From assembly GCA_001657395.1 (NCBI GenBank), contig LYSY01000015.1, positions 1 to 38,031 on the forward strand: a stretch of 38,031 nt of DNA, given 5' to 3'. Made by a program: the position numbers and the translations under genes. The first letter of the stretch is position 1. Each line of letters starts with the position of its first letter. The notes under the pieces were generated by a model, which did no database searches, was not told where the DNA came from, and saw nothing but the letters and a program-made list of their open reading frames with translations. The stretch comes from Rhodospirillales bacterium BBD 1991-14. Lineage in GTDB: Bacteria; Pseudomonadota; Alphaproteobacteria; Kiloniellales; Kiloniellaceae. Positions 1 to 9,373 of the stretch are shown here, piece by piece.

Positions 1-442
1 GCGCATCGCCCCCGCTGCCGCCGTAGAGCAGATCGTTATCGGCACCGCCTTCCAGACGATCGCTCTCGCCGCCATAGAGGGTGTCGGCCCCGTCGCCGCC
101 GAGCAGCCAGTCCCGATCCGGCCCCCCGTAGAGGAGGTCGTCCCCGGACCCGCCGTAAAGCCGGTCGTTACCAGACCCGCCGTACAGGATGTCATCCCCG
201 GCGCCGCCGTAGAGGTCGTCATTGTCCGCACCGCCATAGAGCGTGTCCTGCCCCTCACCGCCGCGCAGGGTGTCGGCCCCGCTTTCGCCGTAGAGCAGAT
301 CGTTGTCGTCACCGCCTTCGAGCACATCGTCGCCCGCACCGGCGTAAAGCACGTCGTCCCCGCCGTCGCCGAAGAGCGCATCGCCCCCGCTGCCGCCGTA
401 GAGCAGATCGTTATCGGCACCGCCTTCCAGACGATCGCTCTC
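1..442 (-). pseudogene. In-frame continuation of the RTX protein beyond a 2-bp frameshift (partial at window edge)
   Basis: In the frame that follows the deletion near 441, the minus strand is open from about 442 to base 1. It encodes at least 145 more residues of classical RTX nonapeptides ([30 protein letters not shown] and similar). The first residues, [18 protein letters not shown], recur exactly at the left edge of the window, where the reading is intact through [13 protein letters not shown]. The C-terminal part of the RTX protein, including any type I secretion signal, therefore lies in this frame and beyond the window. It is either a real frameshift that truncates the protein or a sequencing or assembly error in a repeat. 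Confidence 0.75.
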
Positions 443-560
443 CGCCATAGAGGGTGTCGGCCCCATCGCCGCCGAGCAGCCAGTCCCGGTCCAGCCCGCC
501 GTAGAGGAGGTCATTTCCGGAACCACCGTAGAGCCGGTCATTACCCGATCCGCCATAGAG
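1..560 (-). repeat. Higher-order duplication of about 375 bp in the RTX C-terminal block
   Basis: Bases 1-65 match 376-440 exactly. After a 2-bp gap the match continues at lower identity (81-240 against about 454-613). The offset of 375 bp is 125 codons, so the duplication is in frame. The exact match at one end and divergence at the other suggest recent gene conversion, or a repeat collapse or misassembly, on top of an older duplication. Confidence 0.7.
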
Positions 561-3500
561 CGTGTCGTCGCCGTCGCCTCCATAGAGGTCGTCGTCGCCC
601 GCATCGCCATAGATCAGGTCCGGATCGAGACCGCCGTGAAGCGTATCATTGCCGGTCCCGCCATAGAGCAGGTCCCTGCCGGAACCGCCGTAGGCAAGAT
701 CGTTTCCGCCGCCACCGTAGAGCGTGTCGTCGCCGGCATCGCCGTAGAGCACGTCGTCGCCGCCCACACCTTCGCTGGCATCGTTGCTGTCGCCGTAGAC
801 GACGTCGTTGCCGCTGCCGGCGCGGATGGTGTCGTCGCCGCCGATACCGACGTCGGTGGACCCGCCCTTCAGGGCCAGCGCATCGCCGGCGATGAGGTCG
901 TCCCCCTCGCCGCCGAGGATCGAGTCGTCACCGCCGCGGTTCACCCGTGCCGTGCCGCCCACGGAAAGCGCGTCGCCGGCAATCGTGTCGTTGCCGCCAC
1001 CGGCGACGATGGTGTCCTGGCTGATGCGGCTGCCCGGCTGTCCGCCGGTGCCGTTTTCCACCACGGCATCGCCGCCACCGGCGGCCAGAGCGTCGCCGGA
1101 GAGCAGGTCGTTGCCCGACCCGCTCCGGATCAGATCGCTGCCGAGGATGGCGATGGCGCCTGTGTTGGTGACACCATTGACCACCCGTGCGTTCGCGCCG
1201 CGGCCCATGGCAAGGGCGTCGCCGGCGACGACATGGCCCAGTCCGCCGGCAATGATGGTGTCGTTGCCGGCGGAACTGGTGACGCCGTCCCGGTCGCCGC
1301 CCGCCTCGTTTGTAACCCGGGCGTCGGCATCGTCGCCCCGGGTCAGGGAATCGCCGGCAATCACCGAGCCGTGGATCGCAAAGTCGTCGTCCGGATGAGC
1401 GCCGGGGATCTCGATCCGCTGACCGTCGCGGCCGTCGCCCACCTCGATCCGGTCGTTGCCGGCCCGGCCACCATTGGCCAGGTTGTGGGTGTCGGCGAGA
1501 TAGTCCTCCGCGAGATCGGGATTGCCGTTGCCAAGCGCCACGGCGTCGCCGCCGATCACATGCTGACCGTCATCCGCGGTGAGGGTGTCGTTGCCGGCAC
1601 CGGCTTCGTTGCCAGCCGTGTTCTTCACACGCGCCGCCGCGCGGCCGCCCTCGGCCTCCGCGATCGCCAGGGCGTCGCCCGCCACCACGTTGTCGCCGCT
1701 ACCGGCACGGATGCGGTCGCTGCCTGCGGCGGCGGCAGCGCCGCTGCCGGTGTCGTTGTCGGCGCTGTTGACCGCCTCGGCGGTGGCACTGCCGCCCTTG
1801 CCCCTGGCAAAGGCGAAGGCGTCCCCCGCGATGCTGTCGGCACCCCGGCCGGCGGTGATGGAGTCGTTGCCGGCCCCGCCTGCGCCGTCAGCCGTATTCC
1901 TGACGGTGGCCGCAGCCGTACCCTTTGCGACCGCCAGCCCATCGCCGGCAACGCTGTTCGCGCCGTTGCCGGCAGCGATGGTGTCATTGCCGGCATCAGC
2001 GGAGTCGGTCGCGGCGTTTGCACCCTCAGCAGTTGCGTTGCCGTCCCTTGACGTAGCGAGGGCGTCGCCGGAGACGACGTTCCTGCCACCGCCAACCTGG
2101 ATGTCATCGTTGCCGGCCTCGGCCTCACCCGAGGCGGTGTTGGCCGATTCGGCCTTGGCATTGCTTCCCAGCCCCTGAGCAAGAGCCAAGGCATCGCCCG
2201 CGACAACGTCCGTCTGATCGCCCGTCGTGATGACGTCGTTTCCAGCCGAGGCCGCATCCTCGGCCGTGTTGTCACTGTCCGCCCGGGCCACGCCATCTCG
2301 TCCGTAGAGCAACGCCGCGGCATCGCCGGAGACCCAGTTTCGGGCACCGCCGGCGTTGATCACATCGTCGCCTGCCGAAGCCGCGCCCTGGGCCCGCTGG
2401 CCGTCGGCCTGGGCCAGGACCTCGGCATTGTTGCCGAGGACCACAGCCAGCGCGTCACCCGCGACCATGTCGCGGCCGCCACCGGTACGAATCACATCGT
2501 TGCCGGCTTCGGCCTGACCCCGCGCATCGTTGTCGGCATCGGCCTGCACCTTGGCATGGTCGCCGGTCACGAAGGCCGCGGAATCGCCGGCCACCCGGTT
2601 GGCACCGGTCTCGGCCGTGATGGTGTCGTTGCCGGCCGCACTCTCGTTGCGGGCCCGGTTGTCGGTCACCGCATCGACCTCCGCATGATTGCCGTCCACC
2701 CGCACCAAGGCGTCACCGGCCAGAGAGTCGTTGCCGCGGCCCGCGATGATCCGGTCGCCGCCGGCGACGCCGTTGTGGCGGGCGAAGTTCTCGGCATCGG
2801 CCTCGACCACGTTGTGGTCGCCCTCGGCCAGGGTCAAGGCGTCGCCTGCCAGCACCTCGCCCTCTTCGGAGCTGCCGCTGTCGATCACATCGTTGCCGGC
2901 CCCGCCGTCGCGCCGGGCGTCATTGCGCGCCGTTGCGTCCACGGTGTTGTTGTCGCCGCGGGCGAGCGCCAAGGCATCGCCGGCGACGGCATCGTCACCG
3001 GCCCCGGCCTTCAGGCTGTCGTTGCCGGCGCGGCCTTCGCCCTTGGTGCTGTTCTCGGCACGCGCCTTGGCGCTGCCGCCATCGGTTTCGACCTGCGCCA
3101 GGGCATCGCCGGCAATCACGTCGCGCCCGGCTCCTCCATCGATGGAATCGCTGCCGACGGCTGCCGACGACTCTCCGAAGACAGCCTTGTTCACGGCCTT
3201 GGCGAAGGCCGTGGCGCCCGCAGTCTCCTCACCGCCGGCAACTGCCATCGCATCGCCGGACAGGACGTCGGCGCCCTCCCCGCCGTCGATCACATCGTTG
3301 GCGAAACCGCTGTCTTCCTGTGCGTCATCGTCCTCCGGCCGCTTGACGCTGTCGTCGGCATGGGCATAAGCCCTCGCGCTCTGGGCGTCCTTCGCCAGCG
3401 CGTCGCCGGAAACCGAATCGGCACCATTGCCGGCAACGATCGTATCGTTGCCGCCCATCACCGCGATGGCGTCATAGCCATCCTCATCTTCGACGAGGCC

Positions 3501-5381
3501 GCGGGTGTTGTTCAGCGCATCACCGGCGATGACGTCGTTGCCGGCATGGTTGGGATCATCGTCAGGCAGGCCGCCGACCTCGTCAGAGCCGTCGCCATAG
3601 AGGCGATCGTCACCGCTGCCGCCATCCAGGGAGTCGTCGCCCTGACCGCCGATCATGTAGTCGGCACCGGCACCGCCGTACATCGCATCGTTGCCGGCCT
3701 CGCCGAAGAGGAAATCGTTGTGGTCGCTGAAACGCGGTCCGGCATCGAGATCCGCGACAGCTTTTTCGCTGTCTTCAAGCTGCTCGAACCAGTCGAGGAA
3801 CTTTTGTGCCTGTGCCTCGGCAAGGTCCTGGGAACCGCCGTAGAGCGAGTCATCGCCCCCGGCACCCAGCAGAAAATCCGGGCCGCCGCGGCCTTCCACC
3901 AGGTCGCCGCCTTCCGCGGCTTGCAGAAAGTTCTGCCCGGCCAGGGGGTCGGCGTTGTTCTGCCCCGGGTTCAGATCATCGTGCAGTGGATCGCCGGGAT
4001 TGAGGTCCGGCTCGTCGGTGGGTTCATCACGGTCGTTACGGCGCCCGTCCGTTGGTTTCTTACCGGTGGTCCAGTCGTCCGGGCTGTCGGTATCCTCGGA
4101 GTCGACCCGCGAGAAGATCCGGTGCCCTTTGGTGAGCTTGCCGTTGAAGGTCTCGAAGTCGAGATCGAGCAGCGGCGAGCCGAAGCCTTCCGGTACGCCG
4201 GCGAAGTCCGGGTTGTTCAGTTCGCCCTGGCCGGCACCGTTGGCGGCAAAGCCGTCTACGTGCTGGTCACCCTGGTCGTCCTCGCCGGCCCGGTAGACGA
4301 CGTTCACCGCAATGGGTTCGGTGGTGTCGCGGCCCAGATCCCAGAAGTCGGCGTCCTCGATGGTCAGTCCGTCGACCACGTTGCCGCTGGCATCGAAGAC
4401 ACGCACCACGATGGACTCGCTGCCGTTCTCGCCGGCGTCGGCCGCGAGCTGGTAGAACACGATGTAGCCGCCTGGCGGGATCGTGAGGCCGTCCGGGACC
4501 GTGAAGCTCACAACCTCGCCAGCGGGGTTGACGATCTCGAGGGTCAGGTCCTCGATCTCGGTCGCTTCGTCGGTGTCGTTCAGCAGTTCAATGTAGTTGT
4601 ATTCCTGAGACTCCTCCTCCGCTGCCGGGGACAGCGTGCCCGGCAGATCGGGAATGCGCAGACCGACAGCAAGGCCGATCTCGTTGATCAGCAGCGGCGG
4701 CGGCACAAACTCGAAGAGGATGTTTTCGATCTCAACGTCTACGGCGGCGAAGCCAAGGGCGGTGCCGCCGAGAGTGCCCTGTGCCGTCAGGAGGTCGAGA
4801 ATGCCGCCGAGGTCGTCGCTGTACTGCGTCGCGCCGCCGCCCTGGGGCCCGCCCTGGCCCGCAGCGGTCTCCAGGCTCGAATCGTCCTGGCCGGCCAGGG
4901 CGAGCGCCTGGCTCAGCAGAACGTCGGCTCCCACCTCGGCACCAGCAACCGTGAAGCTCGGCGCATCGCCGCCTTCAACCACAGTGCCGAGATCGGCGAA
5001 GACGATCTGGCTCTCCGCAACGCCATCGGCGTTGTCGTCGAAGACCAGAACGAGATCGTCGCCCTGAATCTGGACCTGCGCCCCCGCCGGGTCGAAAGCA
5101 AGGTTGTAGACCTGTCCGGCGGCGGCCTGAATCTCCAGCGTCTGGCCCGGCGCCGGCCGGGGAACGGTCACCACGTCAGCCGCAGCCGTCACCGCCCCGG
5201 CCTGGCCAATCACGGCCGGAACGCCCTCGGCGCCGAAGACCGGGGCGCCGAAGACCGGGGCGCCGGAAACATGAGCGCCGGAAACCTGAACAGCGCCGGG
5301 GCCGGTCTCCCTGCCGGCGGCGTCCGGGGTTGCGGTGATATCGGTGCGGCCTTCTTGGCCCTGCGACAGCTCTTCCATCAT
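411..5381 (-). CDS. Large RTX/hemolysin-type calcium-binding repeat protein (frameshifted C-terminus)
   Basis: Predicted secreted or cell-surface acidic repeat protein of 1656 aa, probably exported by a type I system (inference; no T1SS genes are in the window). I start at the ATG pair ending at 5381 because GGAGATGGGAGA sits just upstream; an in-frame start at 5411 has no such site. From the N-terminus: no Sec signal; a beta-rich module seen at the start of many alphaproteobacterial RTX proteins (about 70-160, with [17 protein letters not shown]); a lamin-tail-like domain (about 228-335, [25 protein letters not shown]); a short RTX block (about 490-610); about 21 GDALA repeats (about 620-1510); then classical GGxGxDxLY nonapeptides (about 1515-1647). 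The last nine residues (ERSSGRRCR) are out of frame: relative to a near-identical copy at 1-80, two bases are missing near 441. The repeat frame continues open to base 1. Adhesin or biofilm-matrix roles are inference. Confidence 0.85.
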   Translation of the reverse strand: MMEELSQGQEGRTDITATPDAAGRETGPGAVQVSGAHVSGAPVFGAPVFGAEGVPAVIGQAGAVTAAADVVTVPRPAPGQTLEIQAAAGQVYNLAFDPAGAQVQIQGDDLVLVFDDNADGVAESQIVFADLGTVVEGGDAPSFTVAGAEVGADVLLSQALALAGQDDSSLETAAGQGGPQGGGATQYSDDLGGILDLLTAQGTLGGTALGFAAVDVEIENILFEFVPPPLLINEIGLAVGLRIPDLPGTLSPAAEEESQEYNYIELLNDTDEATEIEDLTLEIVNPAGEVVSFTVPDGLTIPPGGYIVFYQLAADAGENGSESIVVRVFDASGNVVDGLTIEDADFWDLGRDTTEPIAVNVVYRAGEDDQGDQHVDGFAANGAGQGELNNPDFAGVPEGFGSPLLDLDFETFNGKLTKGHRIFSRVDSEDTDSPDDWTTGKKPTDGRRNDRDEPTDEPDLNPGDPLHDDLNPGQNNADPLAGQNFLQAAEGGDLVEGRGGPDFLLGAGGDDSLYGGSQDLAEAQAQKFLDWFEQLEDSEKAVADLDAGPRFSDHNDFLFGEAGNDAMYGGAGADYMIGGQGDDSLDGGSGDDRLYGDGSDEVGGLPDDDPNHAGNDVIAGDALNNTRGLVEDEDGYDAIAVMGGNDTIVAGNGADSVSGDALAKDAQSARAYAHADDSVKRPEDDDAQEDSGFANDVIDGGEGADVLSGDAMAVAGGEETAGATAFAKAVNKAVFGESSAAVGSDSIDGGAGRDVIAGDALAQVETDGGSAKARAENSTKGEGRAGNDSLKAGAGDDAVAGDALALARGDNNTVDATARNDARRDGGAGNDVIDSGSSEEGEVLAGDALTLAEGDHNVVEADAENFARHNGVAGGDRIIAGRGNDSLAGDALVRVDGNHAEVDAVTDNRARNESAAGNDTITAETGANRVAGDSAAFVTGDHAKVQADADNDARGQAEAGNDVIRTGGGRDMVAGDALAVVLGNNAEVLAQADGQRAQGAASAGDDVINAGGARNWVSGDAAALLYGRDGVARADSDNTAEDAASAGNDVITTGDQTDVVAGDALALAQGLGSNAKAESANTASGEAEAGNDDIQVGGGRNVVSGDALATSRDGNATAEGANAATDSADAGNDTIAAGNGANSVAGDGLAVAKGTAAATVRNTADGAGGAGNDSITAGRGADSIAGDAFAFARGKGGSATAEAVNSADNDTGSGAAAAAGSDRIRAGSGDNVVAGDALAIAEAEGGRAAARVKNTAGNEAGAGNDTLTADDGQHVIGGDAVALGNGNPDLAEDYLADTHNLANGGRAGNDRIEVGDGRDGQRIEIPGAHPDDDFAIHGSVIAGDSLTRGDDADARVTNEAGGDRDGVTSSAGNDTIIAGGLGHVVAGDALAMGRGANARVVNGVTNTGAIAILGSDLIRSGSGNDLLSGDALAAGGGDAVVENGTGGQPGSRISQDTIVAGGGNDTIAGDALSVGGTARVNRGGDDSILGGEGDDLIAGDALALKGGSTDVGIGGDDTIRAGSGNDVVYGDSNDASEGVGGDDVLYGDAGDDTLYGGGGNDLAYGGSGRDLLYGGTGNDTLHGGLDPDLIYGDAGDDDLYGGDGDDTLYGGSGNDRLYGGSGNDLLYGGLDRDWLLGGDGADTLYGGERSSGRRCR
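860..3540 (-). repeat. About 21 tandem GDALA-type protein repeats within the RTX gene
   Basis: Each unit has a conserved core, (V/I/L)(A/S)GDALA, then a variable Ala/Asn/Asp-rich insert of roughly 10-25 residues, then AGNDxIxAGxGxxx, which leads into the next GDALA. Units are about 30-45 residues, not the nine of ordinary RTX motifs. Inserts in the middle copies contain ADADN-, ARNDAR- or AENSxK-like stretches. The last three or four copies at the C-terminal end are shorter and grade into normal nonapeptides. Copies have diverged in sequence, so the array is old rather than a recent amplification. The reading frame is intact throughout. Confidence 0.8.
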
Positions 5382-5954
5382 TCTCCCATCTCCGATGTAT
5401 CTGTCTCGCAAACCGCAGAGACGATGAAAGCCGGCGCGCAGCGCCAGCTTTGATCTCTAAGGTTGTGTCGAGTGTATGAGAGACTGTGGCATTCACAAGA
5501 ACACCATCGGAGAAAATTATGTAATTATGTATGAGTTATTAAGGATGTTATGTCCAGAAGAGGGCAACTGGTTAAGAAATAAGACCAGAGTCTTAAGAAT
5601 TACATCTTTAAGTTTTATAATATAAGAAATGACTCGCGCCTAATCGTGATCGATCTAACTGACCTAATCAAATGGAATACACCTGATAGGCGAATCAGAT
5701 AGATGCCTCTCTGGAGCTGCCCAGGAGGCGGTGCATCCTCGCGCCGGCCCGGAAATCAGCGAAGAGCGCGGATTTCCAGGACCACGGCGCAAGGCTGCGG
5801 TCCGCATCAATTCAAGATTCGCGCTGGCTCCCGGCCCGACCGTCTGCTAGGAAACCGCCCGGTCGAAAGGCATCCATTGGCGGCGGCCGCGAGCCATCGC
5901 TGCCCCGCCCCGATTCCTGTTCCGCCAACCACGATCCCTGTCTGGACCGCACGC
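5382..5954. other. AT-rich intergenic region between the RTX gene and yhhQ
   Basis: About 570 bases with no convincing gene. Roughly 5490-5700 is strikingly AT-rich against its GC-rich surroundings, with runs such as AGTTTTATAATATAAG and a direct repeat of AATTATGT (5515-5522 and 5523-5530). It sits upstream of the minus-strand RTX gene and probably carries its promoter and regulator sites. The right part (5703-5954) is open in the yhhQ frame, but its translation is low-complexity and unlike the transporter family, so I treat it as untranslated leader. Confidence 0.5.
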
Positions 5955-6512
5955 ATGACCGAAGCGCGTTTTACAGTTTCCGCAAAGGGTGTCGCCGCCG
6001 GCGTCGCGGCGATGGCGGCGATCGTCGCGCTGTCGAACTACCTGGTGCAGTTTCCGATCAACGACTGGCTGACCTGGGGGGCGTTCTCCTATCCGGTCGC
6101 CTTCCTGATCACCGACCTGACCAACCGCAGCCTCGGGCCGCGGGCCGCACGCCGCGTGATCTACGCGGGCTTCGCGCTGGCCGTGGTGCTTTCGCTCTGG
6201 CTTGCCGATCCACGCATTGCGGTCGCCTCGGGGTCGGCCTTTCTGGTCGCCCAGCTGCTCGATGTCGCCGTTTTCAATCGCCTGCGGGCCGGGCTTTGGT
6301 GGCGGGCACCGCTGGTGTCATCCCTGCTCGGCTCGGCGGTGGACACAGCGCTGTTCTGGTCGATCGCCTTCGCCGGCACGGGGCTGCCCTGGCAGACCTG
6401 GGCGCTCGGCGACTTCGGCGTGAAGCTTGCCGTGACGGCACTCATGCTGGTGCCGTTCCGCCTTCTGATGCCGACCCTGCCGGCCCGTTTCGAGACAGAG
6501 AAGGCCGCCTAG
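5955..6512 (+). CDS. yhhQ: YhhQ/VUT-family queuosine precursor transporter
   Basis: Integral membrane protein of 185 aa, close to the usual family length, predicted to import queuosine precursors (preQ0/preQ1 or related) for tRNA modification. The family is recognised from the early segment NYLVQFPINDWLTWGAFSYP, then FLITDLTNR, the central VASGSAFLVAQLLDVAVFNRL and the later SSLLGSAVDTALFWSIAF. These are the polar, helix-embedded motifs typical of YhhQ. About five or six hydrophobic segments are visible. I place the start at MTEARFTVS because the 84 upstream in-frame codons encode low-complexity sequence; the ribosome binding site is weak. No queuosine genes lie nearby. The gene converges with the small secreted-protein gene, with only 19 bases between stops. 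Confidence 0.88.
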   Translation: MTEARFTVSAKGVAAGVAAMAAIVALSNYLVQFPINDWLTWGAFSYPVAFLITDLTNRSLGPRAARRVIYAGFALAVVLSLWLADPRIAVASGSAFLVAQLLDVAVFNRLRAGLWWRAPLVSSLLGSAVDTALFWSIAFAGTGLPWQTWALGDFGVKLAVTALMLVPFRLLMPTLPARFETEKAA

Positions 6513-6531
6513 CCGGCGGGCCTGACGGCCG

Positions 6532-6843
6532 CTAGCAGATCCGGTTTTCAGGGTTCTCGCAGGGGTGAACCTCAAAGGCCTCGAAGGAGCCGGGGCGATA
6601 GGCATCGAAGGTGCGCTTGTCGATGCAGTGCACCTTGGCAATGACGATGACCTCTCCGTTCACGCTGCGCTCGGCAACCTGGGAAAAGAAGGCCACCTCG
6701 CAGTCATAGCTGACCAGCATCTGGTCCCGCAGGATCGGACCCCATTCCTGCTCGGAGGTTTGGCCCAGAACCGGCGATGACGCGAGAACGGCGGCCAAAG
6801 CGACAGACACAAAAACACGCGACGGGGTCGTCTTCCCTGGCAT
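6532..6843 (-). CDS. Small secreted protein, unknown function
   Basis: Hypothetical exported protein of 103 aa. The start at 6843 is supported by GCAGGAG eight bases upstream. The N-terminus is a clear signal peptide (MPGKTTPSR followed by VFVSVALAAVLASSPVLGQ), with cleavage probably after LGQ or nearby. The mature part of about 80 residues has four cysteines (in YDCEV, VHCID, HPCEN and the C-terminal RIC), which could form two disulfides in the periplasm. I do not recognise a family. It lies downstream of the CHASE2 gene on the same strand, about 140 bases away, so co-transcription is possible but not shown. Confidence 0.7.
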   Translation of the reverse strand: MPGKTTPSRVFVSVALAAVLASSPVLGQTSEQEWGPILRDQMLVSYDCEVAFFSQVAERSVNGEVIVIAKVHCIDKRTFDAYRPGSFEAFEVHPCENPENRIC

Positions 6844-6983
6844 TGCGAATACTCCTGCAGCGATGCGACTGACCCTCGAAGTCTCGCCGGTTCCCAGAGG
6901 CAAGGCCTTGATTTGGCTCAAACAGCAGCCAGGGGATCGCCCGCACCGGACGCAGGTCAAGACAACGCCGCCTGCGTCTGCTG

Positions 6984-8264
6984 TCAGCCCAGAACCACTC
7001 GACGCCGGCGCGGTGCAAAGCGATAGAGAAGCGCAAGCAGAAGGCTGACGCAGACTGCCAGCAGCGGCTGAACCAGAGGCATCAGCCAGGCCTCGCGGTC
7101 CAGCATGGCGGCGGCTGCGTAGACCCAGAGAGCAGCGAACAGAGCGACCGCAGGCAGGACAAGCCAGATCCGAATCCGCAAGGCCGCGACCGCCACGGCA
7201 AGAGACAGAAGCCCGGCGACGACAACACCGAACGGGGTAACAAGGCTGTTGACCGCCTCGCCGCGCAGCAGGTTGTTCACCGCTGTGGCAGCCACGACGA
7301 CATCGGCCGTCCCGGGCGGCCCGTCGAGCGCCTCCAAGCTACGCATGGCCGGCAACTGACAACGACCGGGACTCAAAGCCCCGCTGCCGCCGGCGTCGAG
7401 GTAGCGCGCGGAGGTGAGATGCCGGCCCGCAGGCGCTTCCACACGTCCCAGCAGAACGACCTTGCCTCGAAACCGTTCTTCAAAGAAGGCGCGTTCGCCC
7501 TGCTGGGCACAGGCATGCAGGTCGGCAAAGGAGTAGACCGGGATACCCCCGTTGCCGCTGTCGGGGTTCAGGATCATCGCATTGGCGGCGGAGCCGGGGA
7601 CCGAGCGGTCGGCGAGGCGGATATCGCTGCCCGCCACCAGTTCCGGCCTCTCGTTCAGCGCGCGGGCGGCCAGTTCCAGCGGCAGCGAGGGCTCCAGACG
7701 TGTAACGCCGCTTGGCGTCGGCAGTTCATGGTAGAGGGCAATCCGGCGCACGACCCCGTCGCTGTCGGGCTGCAACTCGGCAAGACGGACGTGGCGGTAG
7801 CCGCCGACCGCGGCGATGTGCGCGGGCAGAGGCGAGAGGCGGTCCGGCCCCGGTGCCCGGCGGCCCAGCACCAGCTGACCGGCCTGTCCGGCTTCACCCA
7901 GGAAGCCGGTGTAGGCTGCGTCATACCCCGGTGCCGCTGCTTCGCCGGAAGCCGTGAAGCCGTGATACTGGGCCATAACCGCGGCACCGCCTTCACGCAC
8001 GGCCGCCATAACTTCTGCGACCTGGGGCGTCCACAGCTCGAAGGGCAGCCGGTCAAAAGGCGGCCGCAGCTGCGTCTCGCGATCGACGCCGATGATGACC
8101 GTCGGCGATGCCTGGCGAAGATGGCGCTGCCCGTAGAGGGCATGCCTGAGGGCAAAGAGACCATCAAGGGCGGGGCCTTCCAATGCCCGTACGGCGGGTT
8201 GCGCCACCAGCAGGGTCGCCAGGGCACTTATCGCAAGCGCTGAAAGTCCGTCAAACCACCGCAT
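6984..8264 (-). CDS. CHASE2 domain membrane protein lacking an output domain
   Basis: Predicted inner-membrane protein of 426 aa with an extracytoplasmic CHASE2 sensor domain. It has an N-terminal membrane segment (LSALAISALATLLVAQPAV), then a large periplasmic part with CHASE2 hallmarks: an early PTVIIGVDRETQ strand, VREGGAAVMAQYH, an SDGVVRRIALYHE motif, a GKVVLLGRV strand and ATAVNNLLRGE near its end. Three membrane helices follow (FGVVVAGLLSLAVAVAAL, WLVLPAVALFAALWVYAAAA, LVQPLLAVCVSLLLALLY). The protein stops just after the third with a basic tail, RFAPRRRRVVLG. Typical CHASE2 proteins continue into a cyclase, kinase or GGDEF domain; none is present here or directly downstream. An upstream start at 8348 is possible but adds only a basic, low-complexity stretch. 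Confidence 0.8.
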   Translation of the reverse strand: MRWFDGLSALAISALATLLVAQPAVRALEGPALDGLFALRHALYGQRHLRQASPTVIIGVDRETQLRPPFDRLPFELWTPQVAEVMAAVREGGAAVMAQYHGFTASGEAAAPGYDAAYTGFLGEAGQAGQLVLGRRAPGPDRLSPLPAHIAAVGGYRHVRLAELQPDSDGVVRRIALYHELPTPSGVTRLEPSLPLELAARALNERPELVAGSDIRLADRSVPGSAANAMILNPDSGNGGIPVYSFADLHACAQQGERAFFEERFRGKVVLLGRVEAPAGRHLTSARYLDAGGSGALSPGRCQLPAMRSLEALDGPPGTADVVVAATAVNNLLRGEAVNSLVTPFGVVVAGLLSLAVAVAALRIRIWLVLPAVALFAALWVYAAAAMLDREAWLMPLVQPLLAVCVSLLLALLYRFAPRRRRVVLG

Positions 8265-8865
8265 AGTCGTCAGCGATCCCGGTGTGAGCGTGCCGCCCCT
8301 TCGCCGCCAGAGCCGTGGGAAGCGCCGTGCGCGACGACGCCCATCCACCAGGCCCCCTTCTGTCGGGCCCCCATCTGTCAGATTTCCATCTAAATGCCTG
8401 AATGCAGCTTACCGGGGCGTTAACACGACGCCACAACGGCCGGCTGAAACAAGGCGCCGCGATGGGGAATAAACCGCCAGACTGGGCGGTCTCTAAGTAT
8501 GAAAGCACGGAGCCTGTGACTTCCTTCCTTTCGCTGCCGGCAAACCAGGGACTGGCCAGCCGGTCATCTGACGGCGGCGCGATTAAAGCAGAGGATGGGG
8601 GCACGGGTGAAGGTGCCAAGTGAAACAGCATTGACCGAAACAGGCAACGTCGTGCCCGACGATTTTGGTGACGTTGAGAACTACGGGCGGTGCCCTTCCC
8701 TCACGGCCCGTATTGGCGGCCGGCGCAGCTCTCTCCCCATGGCGCCGGCCGCACCCCTCCCTCAGCCACGCGTCAGCGGTGGCTGAGAACCAGGAGAACG
8801 ACTGGGCAGCGTGCCGATAGAATTGTCCGCAACAACTGCGGACATTGCACCCGGAGGATCCGACT
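8265..8865. other. Intergenic region between the CHASE2 and lipoprotein genes
   Basis: About 600 bases separating divergent genes. It should hold both promoters. I find no convincing gene, hairpin terminator, or sigma-factor motif I would defend. A 53-codon frame beginning at 8462 lacks a good ribosome binding site and looks like chance. The only clear element is the GGAGG at 8853-8857 that serves the lipoprotein gene. Confidence 0.4.
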
Positions 8866-9144
8866 ATGAAGAAGACGCTTCTTTCCACCAGTATTGTCGC
8901 GGCGGCTCTTGCCCTCTCGCTGGGCGCCTGCGACCAACAGCAACAGTCCGAGAACAGCGGCGACGGCAGCAGCCAGCCTCTGCAACAGGGCGCAGTGCCC
9001 GCCGATTCGGGATCGAGCAGCAGCACGGCCCTGCCCCCGACCACCACGCCGGAGTCGACCGTTCCGGAGGCCGGCGCCACGGCGCCGCAGCAGGACGACC
9101 TGCCGGCCCCCGCCGACGATCCCGCGTCCAGCAGCACGCAGTAG
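8866..9144 (+). CDS. Small Ser/Gln/Pro-rich lipoprotein
   Basis: Predicted lipoprotein of 92 aa. The start at 8866 is fixed by GGAGG eight bases upstream. The signal peptide (MKKTLLSTS, then IVAAALALSLGAC) has a good lipobox, LGAC, so Cys-22 should be lipidated. The mature chain is low-complexity: DQQQQSENSGD, then Ser, Pro, Thr and Ala-rich stretches, with no predicted fold. Such chains often act as flexible envelope tethers or are simply unstructured. It is followed by an ECF sigma gene about 230 bases downstream on the same strand, so it may belong to that regulon. No family recognised. Confidence 0.72.
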   Translation: MKKTLLSTSIVAAALALSLGACDQQQQSENSGDGSSQPLQQGAVPADSGSSSSTALPPTTTPESTVPEAGATAPQQDDLPAPADDPASSSTQ

Positions 9145-9373
9145 TTTCATGTTTGCTGCGGGCAATCGCGGCCACGTTACGGCCATCACCCGCAGCACAG
9201 GCGGACTCCGGCGGCAGCAGGCCGCCGGGTTTGCCCGCCTTTGCGCCACAATTCGCCATAAATCAGTCCCGTTAAGGTTCCAGGACAGCCAAAGCCGCGA
9301 CGCCTACCTTCAAATCGATCGGGTTGGGGAGAGCCCTTCCCGAGAGAGCACCATATCCAGGGAGGTACCAAGC

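Noticed and set aside
5255-5290. 15-bp duplication ([10 protein letters not shown]) near the RTX N-terminus
   Set aside because: A short in-frame duplication in a low-complexity linker; not informative on its own.
636-5453. Long plus-strand open frames (up to 965 codons) opposite the RTX gene
   Set aside because: They are complementary-frame shadows of a repetitive GC-rich gene; translations are Val/Ala/Gly-rich periodic sequence without domains.
5485-5500. TGTGGCATTCACA as a CRP-like site upstream of the RTX gene
   Set aside because: Half-site spacing is too short for the TGTGA-N6-TCACA consensus.
5820-5954. Possible preQ1 riboswitch ahead of the queuosine precursor transporter
   Set aside because: I could not find the preQ1-I core elements (the C-rich loop and A-rich tail) in this GC-rich leader.
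8462-8623. Possible 53-aa gene in the CHASE2-lipoprotein gap
   Set aside because: No clear ribosome binding site, no recognisable composition or motif, and a longer opposite-strand frame in the same place also looks like chance.
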